Positions 13,301 to 21,095 of a stretch of 64,000 bases of DNA are shown piece by piece. The translations under genes were made by a program, and so were the position numbers. Every line of letters starts with the position of its first letter. Position 1 is the first letter of the stretch. This DNA comes from Pipra filicauda (lineage: Eukaryota > Chordata > Aves > Passeriformes > Pipridae). The stretch is taken from contig NW_024105009.1 of assembly GCF_003945595.2 (NCBI RefSeq), positions 496,001 to 560,000 on the forward strand. The letters run 5' to 3'. Under the pieces are notes generated by a model. It was not told the DNA's origin. It saw nothing but the letters and a program-made list of their open reading frames with translations, and did not search any database.

Positions 13301-15860
13301 AGGGATGCCCCTGTCACAGCATCTGTCATCAGGGCTGGTGCACTCCCAGGTCACAATGCAGTTAGGGGCTGGTATGTGCCACCATCTCAATCCAAGATCA
13401 CACTGTGCAGCTGCTCCTCCACTGAGGTTGCAGGTAGAGTTTGCAGGGCTATTTTTCTATACTAGCTGGTTGCTTTTTGTTTGCTGGAAGAAGGTGAGAG
13501 TGGCTTTGCATTAATGATGCCTAGCCCTGGGAGTCCAGTCCCAGCACTGGTCATTGGGATGACATATGTGCTGCCACCCTTCCTAAGCAAGGTAAAATAA
13601 ATACAGCAGCATGCACTTTGGTTAAAGCAGCAGACTGTAAGCTCCAGAAATCATTAGAAATAGCTTTTATTTAAATCTGTTTTCTTCCTAAAAGCCAATC
13701 ACTTCTTGAGAAGTGACTCTATTTGTAACCCACTACAGGGTTACAAATAGAGGGGGGGGTGCCAGCATATCCGATTATTAGGACATGAAATGTTTTTAAA
13801 ATCCTCTCTTTACCTCCCAGTACGCTATCCAAAATCACAAGGTTGGGAAATGCTGAAAGTTATGAAACTCTCTCACAGGGCCCCTCAGGAACCACATCTC
13901 TGATATTCTGATGCACAATGCTCACCCCACAGTTTGTGCTTTGGTCCTCCGAGGGACAGTCCTGTCACCCTCATTTAAAAGGTTACTGACTGTGGCCGTA
14001 GCTTAACATGCCTGTGTCACCTCTCCAAGGGACACACAGTGAGATCACCACAAGCTAAGCTTCTTTCCTTGCTTGCTTTCCTTGTTGACATTTGTAAAAA
14101 CTGTTTTAAAACAGCCATATTGTTAAATCATAGCCCCAACTGAATTATCTATTCTGGTGTAGGTGTAGACCAATTTTAATAAGGCATGTCCATTTTAGTG
14201 ACACACTTTGTGAGAATCTAGGTCATAAATTGTGTACACTGAGAACACGGTTCCTTTCTCTCCTTCTTGAAACAATGTGGATGAAGTCGGTCATTTCTGG
14301 TAACTACTTTATCTGCCCAGTCACTGAGATACACTTAAATAGTAGTGACAGCTTCCAGAAGGATCAAGAGGTCAGTCAGTGAGATTACAGTGCTACTGCA
14401 CTAAGGTCTTAGGATGGAGCTAGACAGACAATCAGTAAGTACCATCCCCTGTGGTACTTTACTAGGCAAGGGGAATCTTAGCGAGAACGTGCAGATATTT
14501 CAAATTATCTTCTTGCTAGTAACTACATTAAAGGAACTTTCTTTAATTCCTGTTAAACTTAGCTCTGCTTAATGATCTGCCTTCCTGTAGATGTAAAGGA
14601 GGGAGAAGCAGTAAAGTAAGGAGTGGTCTCTGTTCTTGGTAGCAGCGTGGAAGCAAGAGCAACACTGAAACACAGCGAGCGGGCAAAGATGTCTCAAGTG
14701 GAAAAGCTGTGGGAAGATGCTTCAAGTGGACTTGTAAATGTAGCTGTAAGTAAGGAATGATTTAAACTTGATTCACACTGATATGGTGGGAACAAGTAAC
14801 CCAGAGTTAGGGAGCTGTAGCAGCAAAGCCCTCCAGCAAAGGGTGAGGTCTGTCCAACACCAGGCACAGCACTATATACAGCAGCTCCCTCCACTAGGCT
14901 TACTGCTGTAGGGCCAGGAAAGGCAGGAGAGAAAAACACCAAAGCGATGAATTGTTGGCTGCTCATTTACAAAACCAGCAGGGTATGAGAGAATTAGGCT
15001 GAGAAAGCTGGGGCTGTTCAGCCTGGAGAAGTGAAGGTTGCATGGAGACCTCATAGCAACCTCCCAGTATCTCAAGGGGCCTACAGGGAAACCAGAGATG
15101 GACTCTTCATCAGGAACAGTCGTGATAGGACAAGCAGTGGGTAGAAATTGAGAGAGGGGAAATTTAGGTCAGACATTAGGAAGAAATTTTTCCCTCTGAG
15201 GGTGGTGAGGTACTGGAACAGGGAGGCTGTGGATGCCCCAACCCTGGTGGTATTCAAAGCCAGGCTGGATAAGGCCTTAAGCAAACTTGGTCTTAGCGGG
15301 AGGTGTCCCTGCCCATGGCAGGGGTGGTGTTGGGACTAGATGGTCTTCAAGGTCCCTTCCCACCCCTTAACATTCTACGATTCTAAGTCAAACCTCAGAG
15401 GTATTGCTGCCACACCAGGGTACAAGGTACCAAACTGGGGTACAGGGTACTGTACTGGGACACAGGGCAGCACACTGGGGTACAGGGTACTGCACTGGGG
15501 TACAGGGTACTGCACTGGGGTACAGAGTACCGCTGCACGATCCCCTGAGGGTGAGAAGGGTGCACGGAGCGCTGTGACACCAAGGCAAGGCGGCCCCGGT
15601 CCCTCCCCCTGCCACGTCCGCCGCCCCGTCCGGCCGCCTCACCCCAGGCGCTCCCGGCTTTCCTCCGGGCTCAGCTGGTCGAAGCTCCGCGCCTCCTCCT
15701 TGCCCAGGAAGGCCTCGTGGTCGTACTGGAAGCCGGGCCGGTCCTCGTGCTGCGCTCCGGGCCGCGCCCGCTCCTGCCGCGCCGTGGGCTTGCCCAGCGC
15801 TCCCGCCGCCAGGAGCAGCAGCGCCGGGAGCAGCGCCCGCCCCGCACCGCCGCCCGCCAT
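4264..15860 (-). CDS. RCN1: reticulocalbin-1, complete six-exon coding region (gene span)
   Basis: Coding segments on the minus strand are 15643-15860, 10709-10902, 9000-9178, 8398-8458, 5271-5470 and 4264-4371: 960 nt, 319 residues plus stop. The family are low-affinity Ca2+-binding proteins of the ER lumen and secretory pathway (CREC family). Residues 1-23 form a Leu/Ala-rich signal peptide. Six EF-hand loops with acidic residues at positions 1, 3 and 5 and Glu at 12 lie at 80-91, 116-127, 167-178, 204-215, 245-256 and 281-292. The protein ends in HDEL, the KDEL-receptor retrieval signal. The segment HPEEFEHMK and the HDEL tail match RCN1 rather than RCN2, RCN3 or calumenin. The start is the only ATG in the exon-1 frame that leads directly into the signal peptide, in good context (gggccATGG). 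At 319 residues it is slightly shorter than human RCN1 (331), the difference lying near the N-terminus. No NxS/T sequon was found. No frameshift or internal stop. Confidence 0.96.
4372..5270 (-). other. RCN1 intron 5 (899 bp)
   Basis: Bounded by donor GTACAT and acceptor CTACCAG on the minus strand. AT-rich; no repeat family or other gene recognised inside. Confidence 0.9.
5271..5470 (-). CDS. RCN1: RCN1 coding exon 5 (EF-hand 5, start of EF-hand 6)
   Basis: 200 nt after acceptor tcctctccag, completing Ala218 and encoding residues 219-284. It contains [13 protein letters not shown]-hand loop 5 (D245, N247, D249, G250, E256), the family segment [20 protein letters not shown] and the first four residues of loop 6 (D281-K284). 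It ends on a complete codon. The donor AAG|GTACAT is the weakest of the five splice donors. Confidence 0.96.
5471..8397 (-). other. RCN1 intron 4 (2,927 bp)
   Basis: Bounded by donor GTAAGT and acceptor TCTCCAG. AT-rich, with no coding segment recognised. Its one notable structure is the inverted repeat at 8131-8168, listed separately, about 230 bp downstream of exon 4 in the direction of transcription. Confidence 0.9.
8131..8168. repeat. perfect 16-bp inverted repeat, 6-nt loop
   Basis: Left arm TGTTCTCATATAACTC (8131-8146), spacer TTAGCT, right arm GAGTTATATGAGAACA (8153-8168). The pairing continues imperfectly outward through the pyrimidine/purine flanks (about 8122-8176). It would form a stable hairpin in the intron-4 RNA from either strand. 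No family is recognised. Confidence 0.85.
8398..8458 (-). CDS. RCN1: RCN1 coding exon 4 (EF-hand 4)
   Basis: A 61-nt exon after acceptor attttccag, encoding residues 198-217 and the first base of Ala218. It is almost entirely EF-hand loop 4 (D204, N206, D208, G209, E215) with flanking helix residues ETLEDI and YI. The donor is the perfect consensus GTAAGT. It was found by conserved residues and phase, because it is too short to stand out as an open frame. Confidence 0.95.
8459..8999 (-). other. RCN1 intron 3 (541 bp)
   Basis: Bounded by donor GTAAGC and acceptor TTTCCAG. No internal feature recognised. Confidence 0.9.
9000..9178 (-). CDS. RCN1: RCN1 coding exon 3 (EF-hand 3)
   Basis: 179 nt after acceptor aatttgcag, completing codon 138 and encoding residues 139-197. 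It carries the conserved [10 protein letters not shown] segment and EF-hand loop 3 (D167, D169, D171, E178), then [14 protein letters not shown]. It ends on a complete codon before donor GTAAGC. Confidence 0.96.
9179..10708 (-). other. RCN1 intron 2 (1,530 bp)
   Basis: Bounded by donor GTAAGA and acceptor TTTGCAG. AT-rich unique-looking sequence without a recognised repeat. Confidence 0.9.
10709..10902 (-). CDS. RCN1: RCN1 coding exon 2 (EF-hands 1 and 2)
   Basis: 194 nt after acceptor tttttacag, completing Gly73 and encoding residues 74-137 plus one base of codon 138. It holds EF-hand loop 1 (D80, N82, D84, G85, E91) and loop 2 (D116, N118, D120, E127), joined by the near-invariant stretch [12 protein letters not shown]. 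The donor is G|GTAAGA. The split codon 138 reads GAA (Glu) when joined to exon 3, where human RCN1 has Gly. Confidence 0.96.
13717..13752. repeat. perfect 15-bp inverted repeat, 6-nt loop
   Basis: Left arm CTCTATTTGTAACCC (13717-13731), loop ACTACA, right arm GGGTTACAAATAGAG (13738-13752). A second short palindrome, CACTTCTTGAGAAGTG (13700-13715), lies immediately to the left, and a G-run follows on the right. It would fold as two adjacent hairpins in intron 1. Confidence 0.85.
14990..15386 (+). mobile_element. CR1 retrotransposon 3' fragment
   Basis: About 400 bp that I recognise as the 3' end of a bird CR1 element in plus orientation. It contains CTGTTCAGCCTGGAGAAG, the GAGGGTGGTGAGGTACTGGA block, and the terminal GGACTAGATGGTCTTCAAGG and ATTCTACGATTCT. 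It is truncated at its 5' end, as usual for CR1, and carries no intact ORF. It sits in RCN1 intron 1, antisense to the gene, about 260 bp from exon 1. Confidence 0.93.
15414..15533. repeat. six-copy 20-bp minisatellite
   Basis: Six consecutive 20-bp units with consensus ACTGGGGTACAGGGTACTGC at an exact 20-bp period (starts 15414, 15434, 15454, 15474, 15494, 15514). Units 4 and 5 are identical; units 1 and 3 are the most diverged. It lies between the CR1 3' end and the first RCN1 donor, about 110 bp from exon 1. Confidence 0.95.
15643..15860 (-). CDS. RCN1: RCN1 coding exon 1
   Basis: Encodes residues 1-72 and two bases of Gly73. It starts [17 protein letters not shown], a hydrophobic signal sequence with predicted cleavage after ALG (residue 23), followed by a basic linker and the conserved family segment [20 protein letters not shown] (residues 44-63). 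The exon ends ..CTG GG and is followed by donor GTGAGG. The GC-rich exon lies inside the CpG island. The linker before FQYDHEAF is shorter than in human and lacks the Asn-Gln-Ser sequon found there. Confidence 0.95.
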
Positions 15861-15974
15861 GGCCCGGGTCCGCAGCCCCGCTCCCGCAGCCCCGCTCCGC
15901 GGCCCTCCCGCCCGCCCGCCAGGCCCCTCCGCCCCGCCCCGGGCCCCGCTGCCCGCCCCGCCCCCGGCCCGGCC

Positions 15975-15979
15975 ATTGG
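15975..15979 (-). promoter_or_regulatory. CCAAT box upstream of RCN1
   Basis: The plus strand reads ATTGG, that is CCAAT on the RCN1 strand, in the context GCCGCCAATGGCC, a good NF-Y-type core. It lies about 115 bp upstream of the ATG. Function is inferred. Confidence 0.45.
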
Positions 15980-16007
15980 CGGCGGGGCCGGCGCGGCCCG
16001 GCGGGCG

Positions 16008-16013
16008 CCACGT
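16008..16013 (-). promoter_or_regulatory. ACGTGG motif near the RCN1 promoter
   Basis: The RCN1 strand reads CAGACGTGGCG, which contains the ACGTGG half of UPR-type elements bound by ATF6/XBP1. The spacing to the CCAAT box is about 28 bp and the relative orientation is wrong for a classical ERSE (CCAAT-N9-CCACG), so this is only a weak candidate. Confidence 0.25.
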
Positions 16014-16073
16014 CTGCACGGGGGCCCGGCCGGCGGGGCCGCGGGGAGCGACGGAGCGGGGCGGGGAGGGGGG

Positions 16074-16199
16074 ATCCCGGGACCGGGCATCGCCGGAGCG
16101 ACCCCGGCCCGCCCTGGTGAACGCGGAGCGGGGCGGGGGGATCCCGGGACCGGGCATCGCCGGAGCGACCCCGGCCCGCCCTGGTGAACGCGGAGCGGC
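16074..16199. repeat. 67-bp tandem duplication in the RCN1 CpG island
   Basis: Two head-to-tail copies with a 67-bp period. Each begins ATCCCGGGACCGGGCATCG (16074 and 16141) and ends in a GGAGCGG/GGCGGG block. Copy 1 is complete (16074-16140); copy 2 is near-identical over about 59 bp and then diverges. A degenerate GGAGCGGGGCGGGG also precedes copy 1. Each unit carries GC-box sequence, so the duplication multiplies potential Sp1 sites. Confidence 0.93.
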
Positions 16200-16302
16200 G
16201 CGGCGGGTCTGTCCCTCTGTGCGGTTCGGTCACCCGGAGCGCCAGGTTGATGATGGGTCTCTGCTGTCATCCTGAATTGGTTAGGAGAGGACAGAAGCGT
16301 GA

Positions 16303-16433
16303 TTTTTTTTTTTTTTCTCTTTTCATGGCAAGTAACAATAAAAGTAAAAAAACAAACAAACAAACAAACAAACAAAACAAACCCCAAAACAAACAGAAAC
16401 TCCAAACAAAACCAAACAAACAACAAAAACAAA
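16303..16433. repeat. T-run and (CAAA)n-like low-complexity tract
   Basis: A 14-base T run (16303-16316) is followed by an A/C-rich tract made of six or so perfect CAAA units and then degenerate CAAA/CAAAA units to about 16433. Simple-sequence expansion just outside the CpG island; no coding potential. Confidence 0.9.
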
Positions 16434-19400
16434 ATCCCCCCTCTTCAGTCAAGACTCTTGAGTGTTACAGCAGCCTGATATCCCCGCAGTGTGGGGGGAA
16501 AAAAGGTTGCAAGCACTCTCACAGAGGATGTTTGTGGTGATGGGGTCACTGTCACTGGAAGGGAAGCAAACTTGGTATCCTGAAAATGCAGGAGGGAGAA
16601 AGCCCGAACCATCCAGCAAAGAGAAGGGTTATATTCTGTTCTGTTTTGCTTAAATTACAGGTTATTTTGCTCACAGCTGTAAAAGTCTCTAGTCAGAGGT
16701 AATTGAAATTTGCCTGATTCCTTTTCCTGTGTTACACTCTTAATTCACAGTCAGAGAATCACACTGTAGAGAGGACTGTCAATGTATGCAGCCTGTTGCA
16801 GGTTATGATCGTGCTGCTGAGTTCGTCCTGTGATGAACTGGTGCACAGTGTGCACCACCCGCAGGGCTGCTCTGTCCATTGCTGCTTTGGACCTGAGGGT
16901 ATCACTAGTTCCAAATTGCAATGACTGGTTTGTCAGCCTGGTCCACAGGGTATATAAACCACATTTATGATGTGGTCTTTGGGTGTGCCAGTAACGCTGA
17001 CATGCAATATGCTGAACCAGACCACAACTTCCCCTTGCACTGTTGTTACCCTGGTAGACATCCGTTTGACCTAAACCTGTAGCTGAACTGTGCTTGGCAC
17101 AGGAGTTGCTTGTAATGACAGCAGAAATGTGGCAGTGGAGACTTCCACATTTGTTGTTTTCTGCCTTTTGTGACTCTTGCAAAGTATGAATGAGAGCCAT
17201 GGTGGGCTAGTGCTGATTTTGCCTCAGAACCATTGGCAACAGTAGCAGATTTCAAACATTTAAACAGTCAAATATGTTGGGTTTTTTGCTTAATTAGACA
17301 GCGTGGAACACTAATGCACACCTTTCAGCTCAGTCACATGAGCTGCCCTTTGCTTTAGGTCTGGGCAGATTGTCTTCTGGGTGGGTTTGTACATCCAGAG
17401 CTGAGCAACTGCTTCAGTGCTGTTGGTGAGAGCTGTGATATGCATGTGGCAGCTTGAAAATGGTTCAGCTGATCAGATTAGCAGTGTTTGAGTTTACAAA
17501 GCTAATGAGATGTAATCCTTTTATTGTGTTTGGGTTTGGTTGCTTTATTTATTTATTTATTTATTTGTTAAGCATATAGCTGCAAAACAAAGTTTTCGTT
17601 AACATATTGAAGAATCTCATATTTGTGCAATAATTCAGGTATGACTCTTTTTGTGTCTCAGTCTTCTGAAATTCCTGTCCCTGATTCCTACATCTATAAT
17701 ATTGTTCTGACGTTTTCCCAGAACTGAGGCTGTGGTGAGGGGATGAATTTTTAGCTTCTGGATCCACAAGTCTTGGATTGTGCTGCTAGTTCAGAGATGA
17801 GTCATTTGCACGAGTAACAGGTAGGCTTTGCTGCCCATTCACCCCATCGGTGCTGTAATCAAGCATCAGCTTGATGCTTGTGGGATATGCAGAAGAACAT
17901 GAAGTTGTTTGAGGGACATGGGAAATGAATCTATGTGTTTTGTTGTCAGAACAATTTGGAGCCGCTTCTGTGAGAAAAGCTACAGTAACAGCAATGCAGA
18001 ATGGGCTAAGTGCCTACATGGTCGTTCATCTGAAAGCCTCCAGACACTGGGAGGGTTTGCCTCAGGGATATGGGTTCTGGCCGTTGGAACATTTTAATTT
18101 TGCCCTGGGTTTGGGTTCACGTGTGAGCGAGCCTTGAAATGTAGTGATCTTACAAGAGATGGGAAACCATGAATGTTCTGATCCCTCCAGTCTTGGTTCA
18201 GGACCACTGGTAATAACAATAAAGATTTGATTGATTCAATATGACTTTTTGTGGAAAAGGACTGATATTGTGATTACGTGTCCTTAGAGGGCTGAAGTCT
18301 TAGATTTTAATGCTGAGAATAGGGAGCACATTCAGTCAAAACAGTTGTTGATCTGGTCAGTCATAGTGTTGCCAGATCTTTGTATCACTCGGATTAACTT
18401 TTACATATTTTGCTGTTGGACTGTGGTGACCTTGAACTCTCAATCCTCTGTGAAGATGTCTTCTACTCTGTTTATTCAATTCACAAAATGGTAATTTTCT
18501 CTTAACTCCTCTATCCAAAATGCCTGTTTCCTAAAATATTGGGGTTTTTTTTCCCTGAAATATTTGTGTTTTCTGGTTTAAGGGTATTACTATGAACATC
18601 TCCGGTGAGAGAAACCTACTGCTACTGAATGATTAATTAGATTTAGAGTTTAAGGTACTATTTTTGCAATCCACGCTTCTTTCAGTAATGTGTGAGTTAT
18701 ATACACATAGGGTTTCTTTATAACATTGCAAAAGACCAGTCTGCAACATCGAAAATGTTTTTTAGCAATACATTTATGCAGCAGCAGGCATGCTGGGTAG
18801 TTTATAAGCTTTTAATGAAACACTGGCAGATATTAGGGTTTTATGGGCTGGAAAACAGTGCAAATCAAAGAGCTTTGCTTACTGTTTATAGCGCTTTTCC
18901 CCTGAATCTAACAATATTTATCTCACTTCTTCCATCTTGCATTTTGCTCTTCACATATTTACTTTCCCTTTCACTGATACATTTATCATCAACCAACTGT
19001 TTTATGTGAAATATACGTACAGCTACAGTATGCCTGTCATTGTGGGCATCCAGTTACCTGGATAAAGCCTGAGATTACTTGTTTCGCATCTGTCTTTGAC
19101 TTCAGTCTGCCTTTATCCTAACGAGGGTACACATATCTTGCGTCTTTAGCCAGTATTTCTGGGCATCATTAATTGTGACTTCCCTGGGGCCATGTAAATG
19201 ATCCCTAAGGGATACTGTGCTTTCTGACAGCCTGCTGGCTAACACCTGATCTTATCACATTTTCAGTAGCAAAACTCTTCTCAGAGCATATCTCTATCAG
19301 TATGTTTTTTGAGTCCCATCTGCTAAAATAGTCAGAATACTTGATGCTGTCATAGTGTAGCTTTCTAAGTAAGGACCTTTGTGTACTCTTACTTACATTT

Positions 19401-21054
19401 GATGTCCACATTAAAACTAGAATGAGATTCAGGCCTAAAGGCTGCATCATAGTTTGGCTTGAAAGGATATGGTGAAAAATAAAAGTGATGTGGCACCAAC
19501 AGTTGTTAGAGTGCCAGTACACCTTCAGTTAAAAAGTCAGCCTGCAGAACTTCTTGAAATCTTCTGCCTTCTCTAAATCTGTGCAGCATCCTAACTATCA
19601 TGCAAAGACATACTTATCCTGACATTCACAAAATTCCTTTGTGTATTTCCCACTCACGTGTAGTACCTCATGGAATTTGGCTGCATTTACGCAGAGATCC
19701 CCTTGTAAAGAGGTAAAGCACCGATACACTCACTGGCTTTCTCATCAACAAATCGAGTTCATTTCAGAGTCTCACATAGCTATGAATAACAGTCCCCTGA
19801 GGCAACCTGGAGGAATGAGAGAGTAGGTTTAACTGAGCAGTCTGGGGATCCTTTGTTATCAGGGAATGATGGCTTTCACGGGCTGGATGCTTAAACACAA
19901 GTGAGCTCAACTTACTGGTGGTGAATGTGGGGAAGTACCATCATCCTTGGGATCAGTGTGGCAGACTGCCTGGTTTCCCATGGAGAACTGTGAAAGGCTA
20001 GGTCTAGGATTACAGTCTGTTTCAGCTCTGAAAAAATGCATTCTGCAGCTCAGTTAGGGAGAATGGTGACCTTTGATGATAACTCTGTTAGTATTACTAG
20101 GAGGTAAAAATAAATGTCTGTGAGAAGCAGATGATTTCTAAGTAAGCAGAAGAACTTGTTTTTCAGAGAAGCTACAAATGGAAAACATAATAACTTTTCT
20201 CCTTGATTCTACTGTACTTTGTAAGTCCAGAACAACTAAATTACAATATTCCTTTGTACACAGAACATATGGTTGGTTTGGATGGACATGAGACTCACCT
20301 ATGTCACCTCAAATTAAATTATAGTAACCCGTTTTGTGTTTTTCAGAATTATATTTTACATTTCAGCTGGGCTAATGTGGTTCACTCAGGTCATGGTATC
20401 AGTACTAATTTTTAAAGCCTTGTCTTTCCTGAGGACACAGAACACCTTTATCAAAGTTGTTGAAAAGTTTCCATGGATAACAATAGACTGCAGCTCAAGC
20501 TGTTTGTATACAGTGCAGCTGTATTTTATTGGAAATGCAACTGTATTGGTATTGCAGAATGAGCCCTTAACATTTAACTTATGTTGGATGATCTAGCATT
20601 AGATACCCTGTATTTGTACTTTCAGCCAAATTCTGCTGGGTGTTAATTGCTCTCTTCAGCTTGGGTGTACAACTGCAGATGGACTGGAACTTTTATCTTG
20701 GCTCCTGTGGGAAACTCGAAGAGATCAGAGTACAGTCAGATCCCAGCCAGCAAATAACAGCAGAAACATTGCAGGAGGGGAAATGGGGGAACTTTCAGAG
20801 AACCACTTTGATCACCCGTAGTTTTGGCTTGTCCTGACTGGCTGCTTCATCACACCATCATGTCCCTTGTCTTTTTCTTAGCATGGATGTAGCCTACATC
20901 ATCCCCTGCCCCTTCTCTTTTCTTCATCTTTGGCTTGGTTGCCAGAAGCAAGTTTCTTGATATAATCTGCCCAAAATAATCACACCAGTACTGTGAGGCT
21001 GACAACCTTGTTTGCTCTGTACGATACACCACTTCTCTTTCTCCTTGCCTTTTT
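16434..21054. other. intergenic, no gene seen
   Basis: About 4.6 kb of unique-looking AT-rich sequence upstream of RCN1. It contains a short (TTTA)n tract at 17544-17566 and a 9-bp hairpin at about 17859-17879. No coding exon with a recognisable domain or splice structure was found. Confidence 0.6.
17544..17566. repeat. (TTTA)n microsatellite
   Basis: Five to six uninterrupted TTTA units. Confidence 0.85.
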
Positions 21055-21095
21055 CATCTACTTAGACTGTAAACTCTTTGGCAGGGATTTTCTAC
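21055..21095 (+). repeat. candidate L2/MIR-type 3' relic
   Basis: Contains CTTAGACTGTAAACTCTTTG followed by GCAGGGA, closely resembling the conserved 3' tail of old L2/MIR-like amniote elements. Too short and diverged to assign a family with certainty. Confidence 0.45.

Larger units (their letters stand above)
10903..15642 (-). other. RCN1 intron 1 (4,740 bp)
   Basis: The largest intron, bounded by donor GTGAGG and acceptor TTTACAG. Its 5' part contains a 20-bp minisatellite (15414-15533) and a CR1 3' end (14990-15386). A perfect 15-bp inverted repeat lies at 13717-13752. The rest is unique-looking, with no coding segment recognised. Confidence 0.9.
15540..16260 (-). promoter_or_regulatory. 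CpG island with RCN1 promoter
   Basis: Extremely GC-rich, CpG-dense sequence covering exon 1 and about 400 bp upstream of the ATG at 15860. No TATA box is evident, but several GC boxes (GGGGCGGGG type) and an inverted CCAAT box are present. This matches a TATA-less housekeeping promoter. The transcription start cannot be fixed from sequence alone but should lie within about 150 bp upstream of the ATG. Confidence 0.85.

Noticed and set aside
15975..16013. Classical ER-stress element (ERSE)
   Set aside because: CCAAT and CCACG halves are on opposite strands with about 28 bp between, not CCAAT-N9-CCACG.
15340..16275. Long open frames on both strands (311, 281, 253, 172 codons) at the CpG island
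   Set aside because: They arise because GC-rich DNA has few stop codons and because of the minisatellite and tandem duplication. Only the frame from 15860 continues into the conserved RCN1 exons; sequence upstream of that ATG in the same frame is Pro/Arg/Gly-rich and lacks family similarity.
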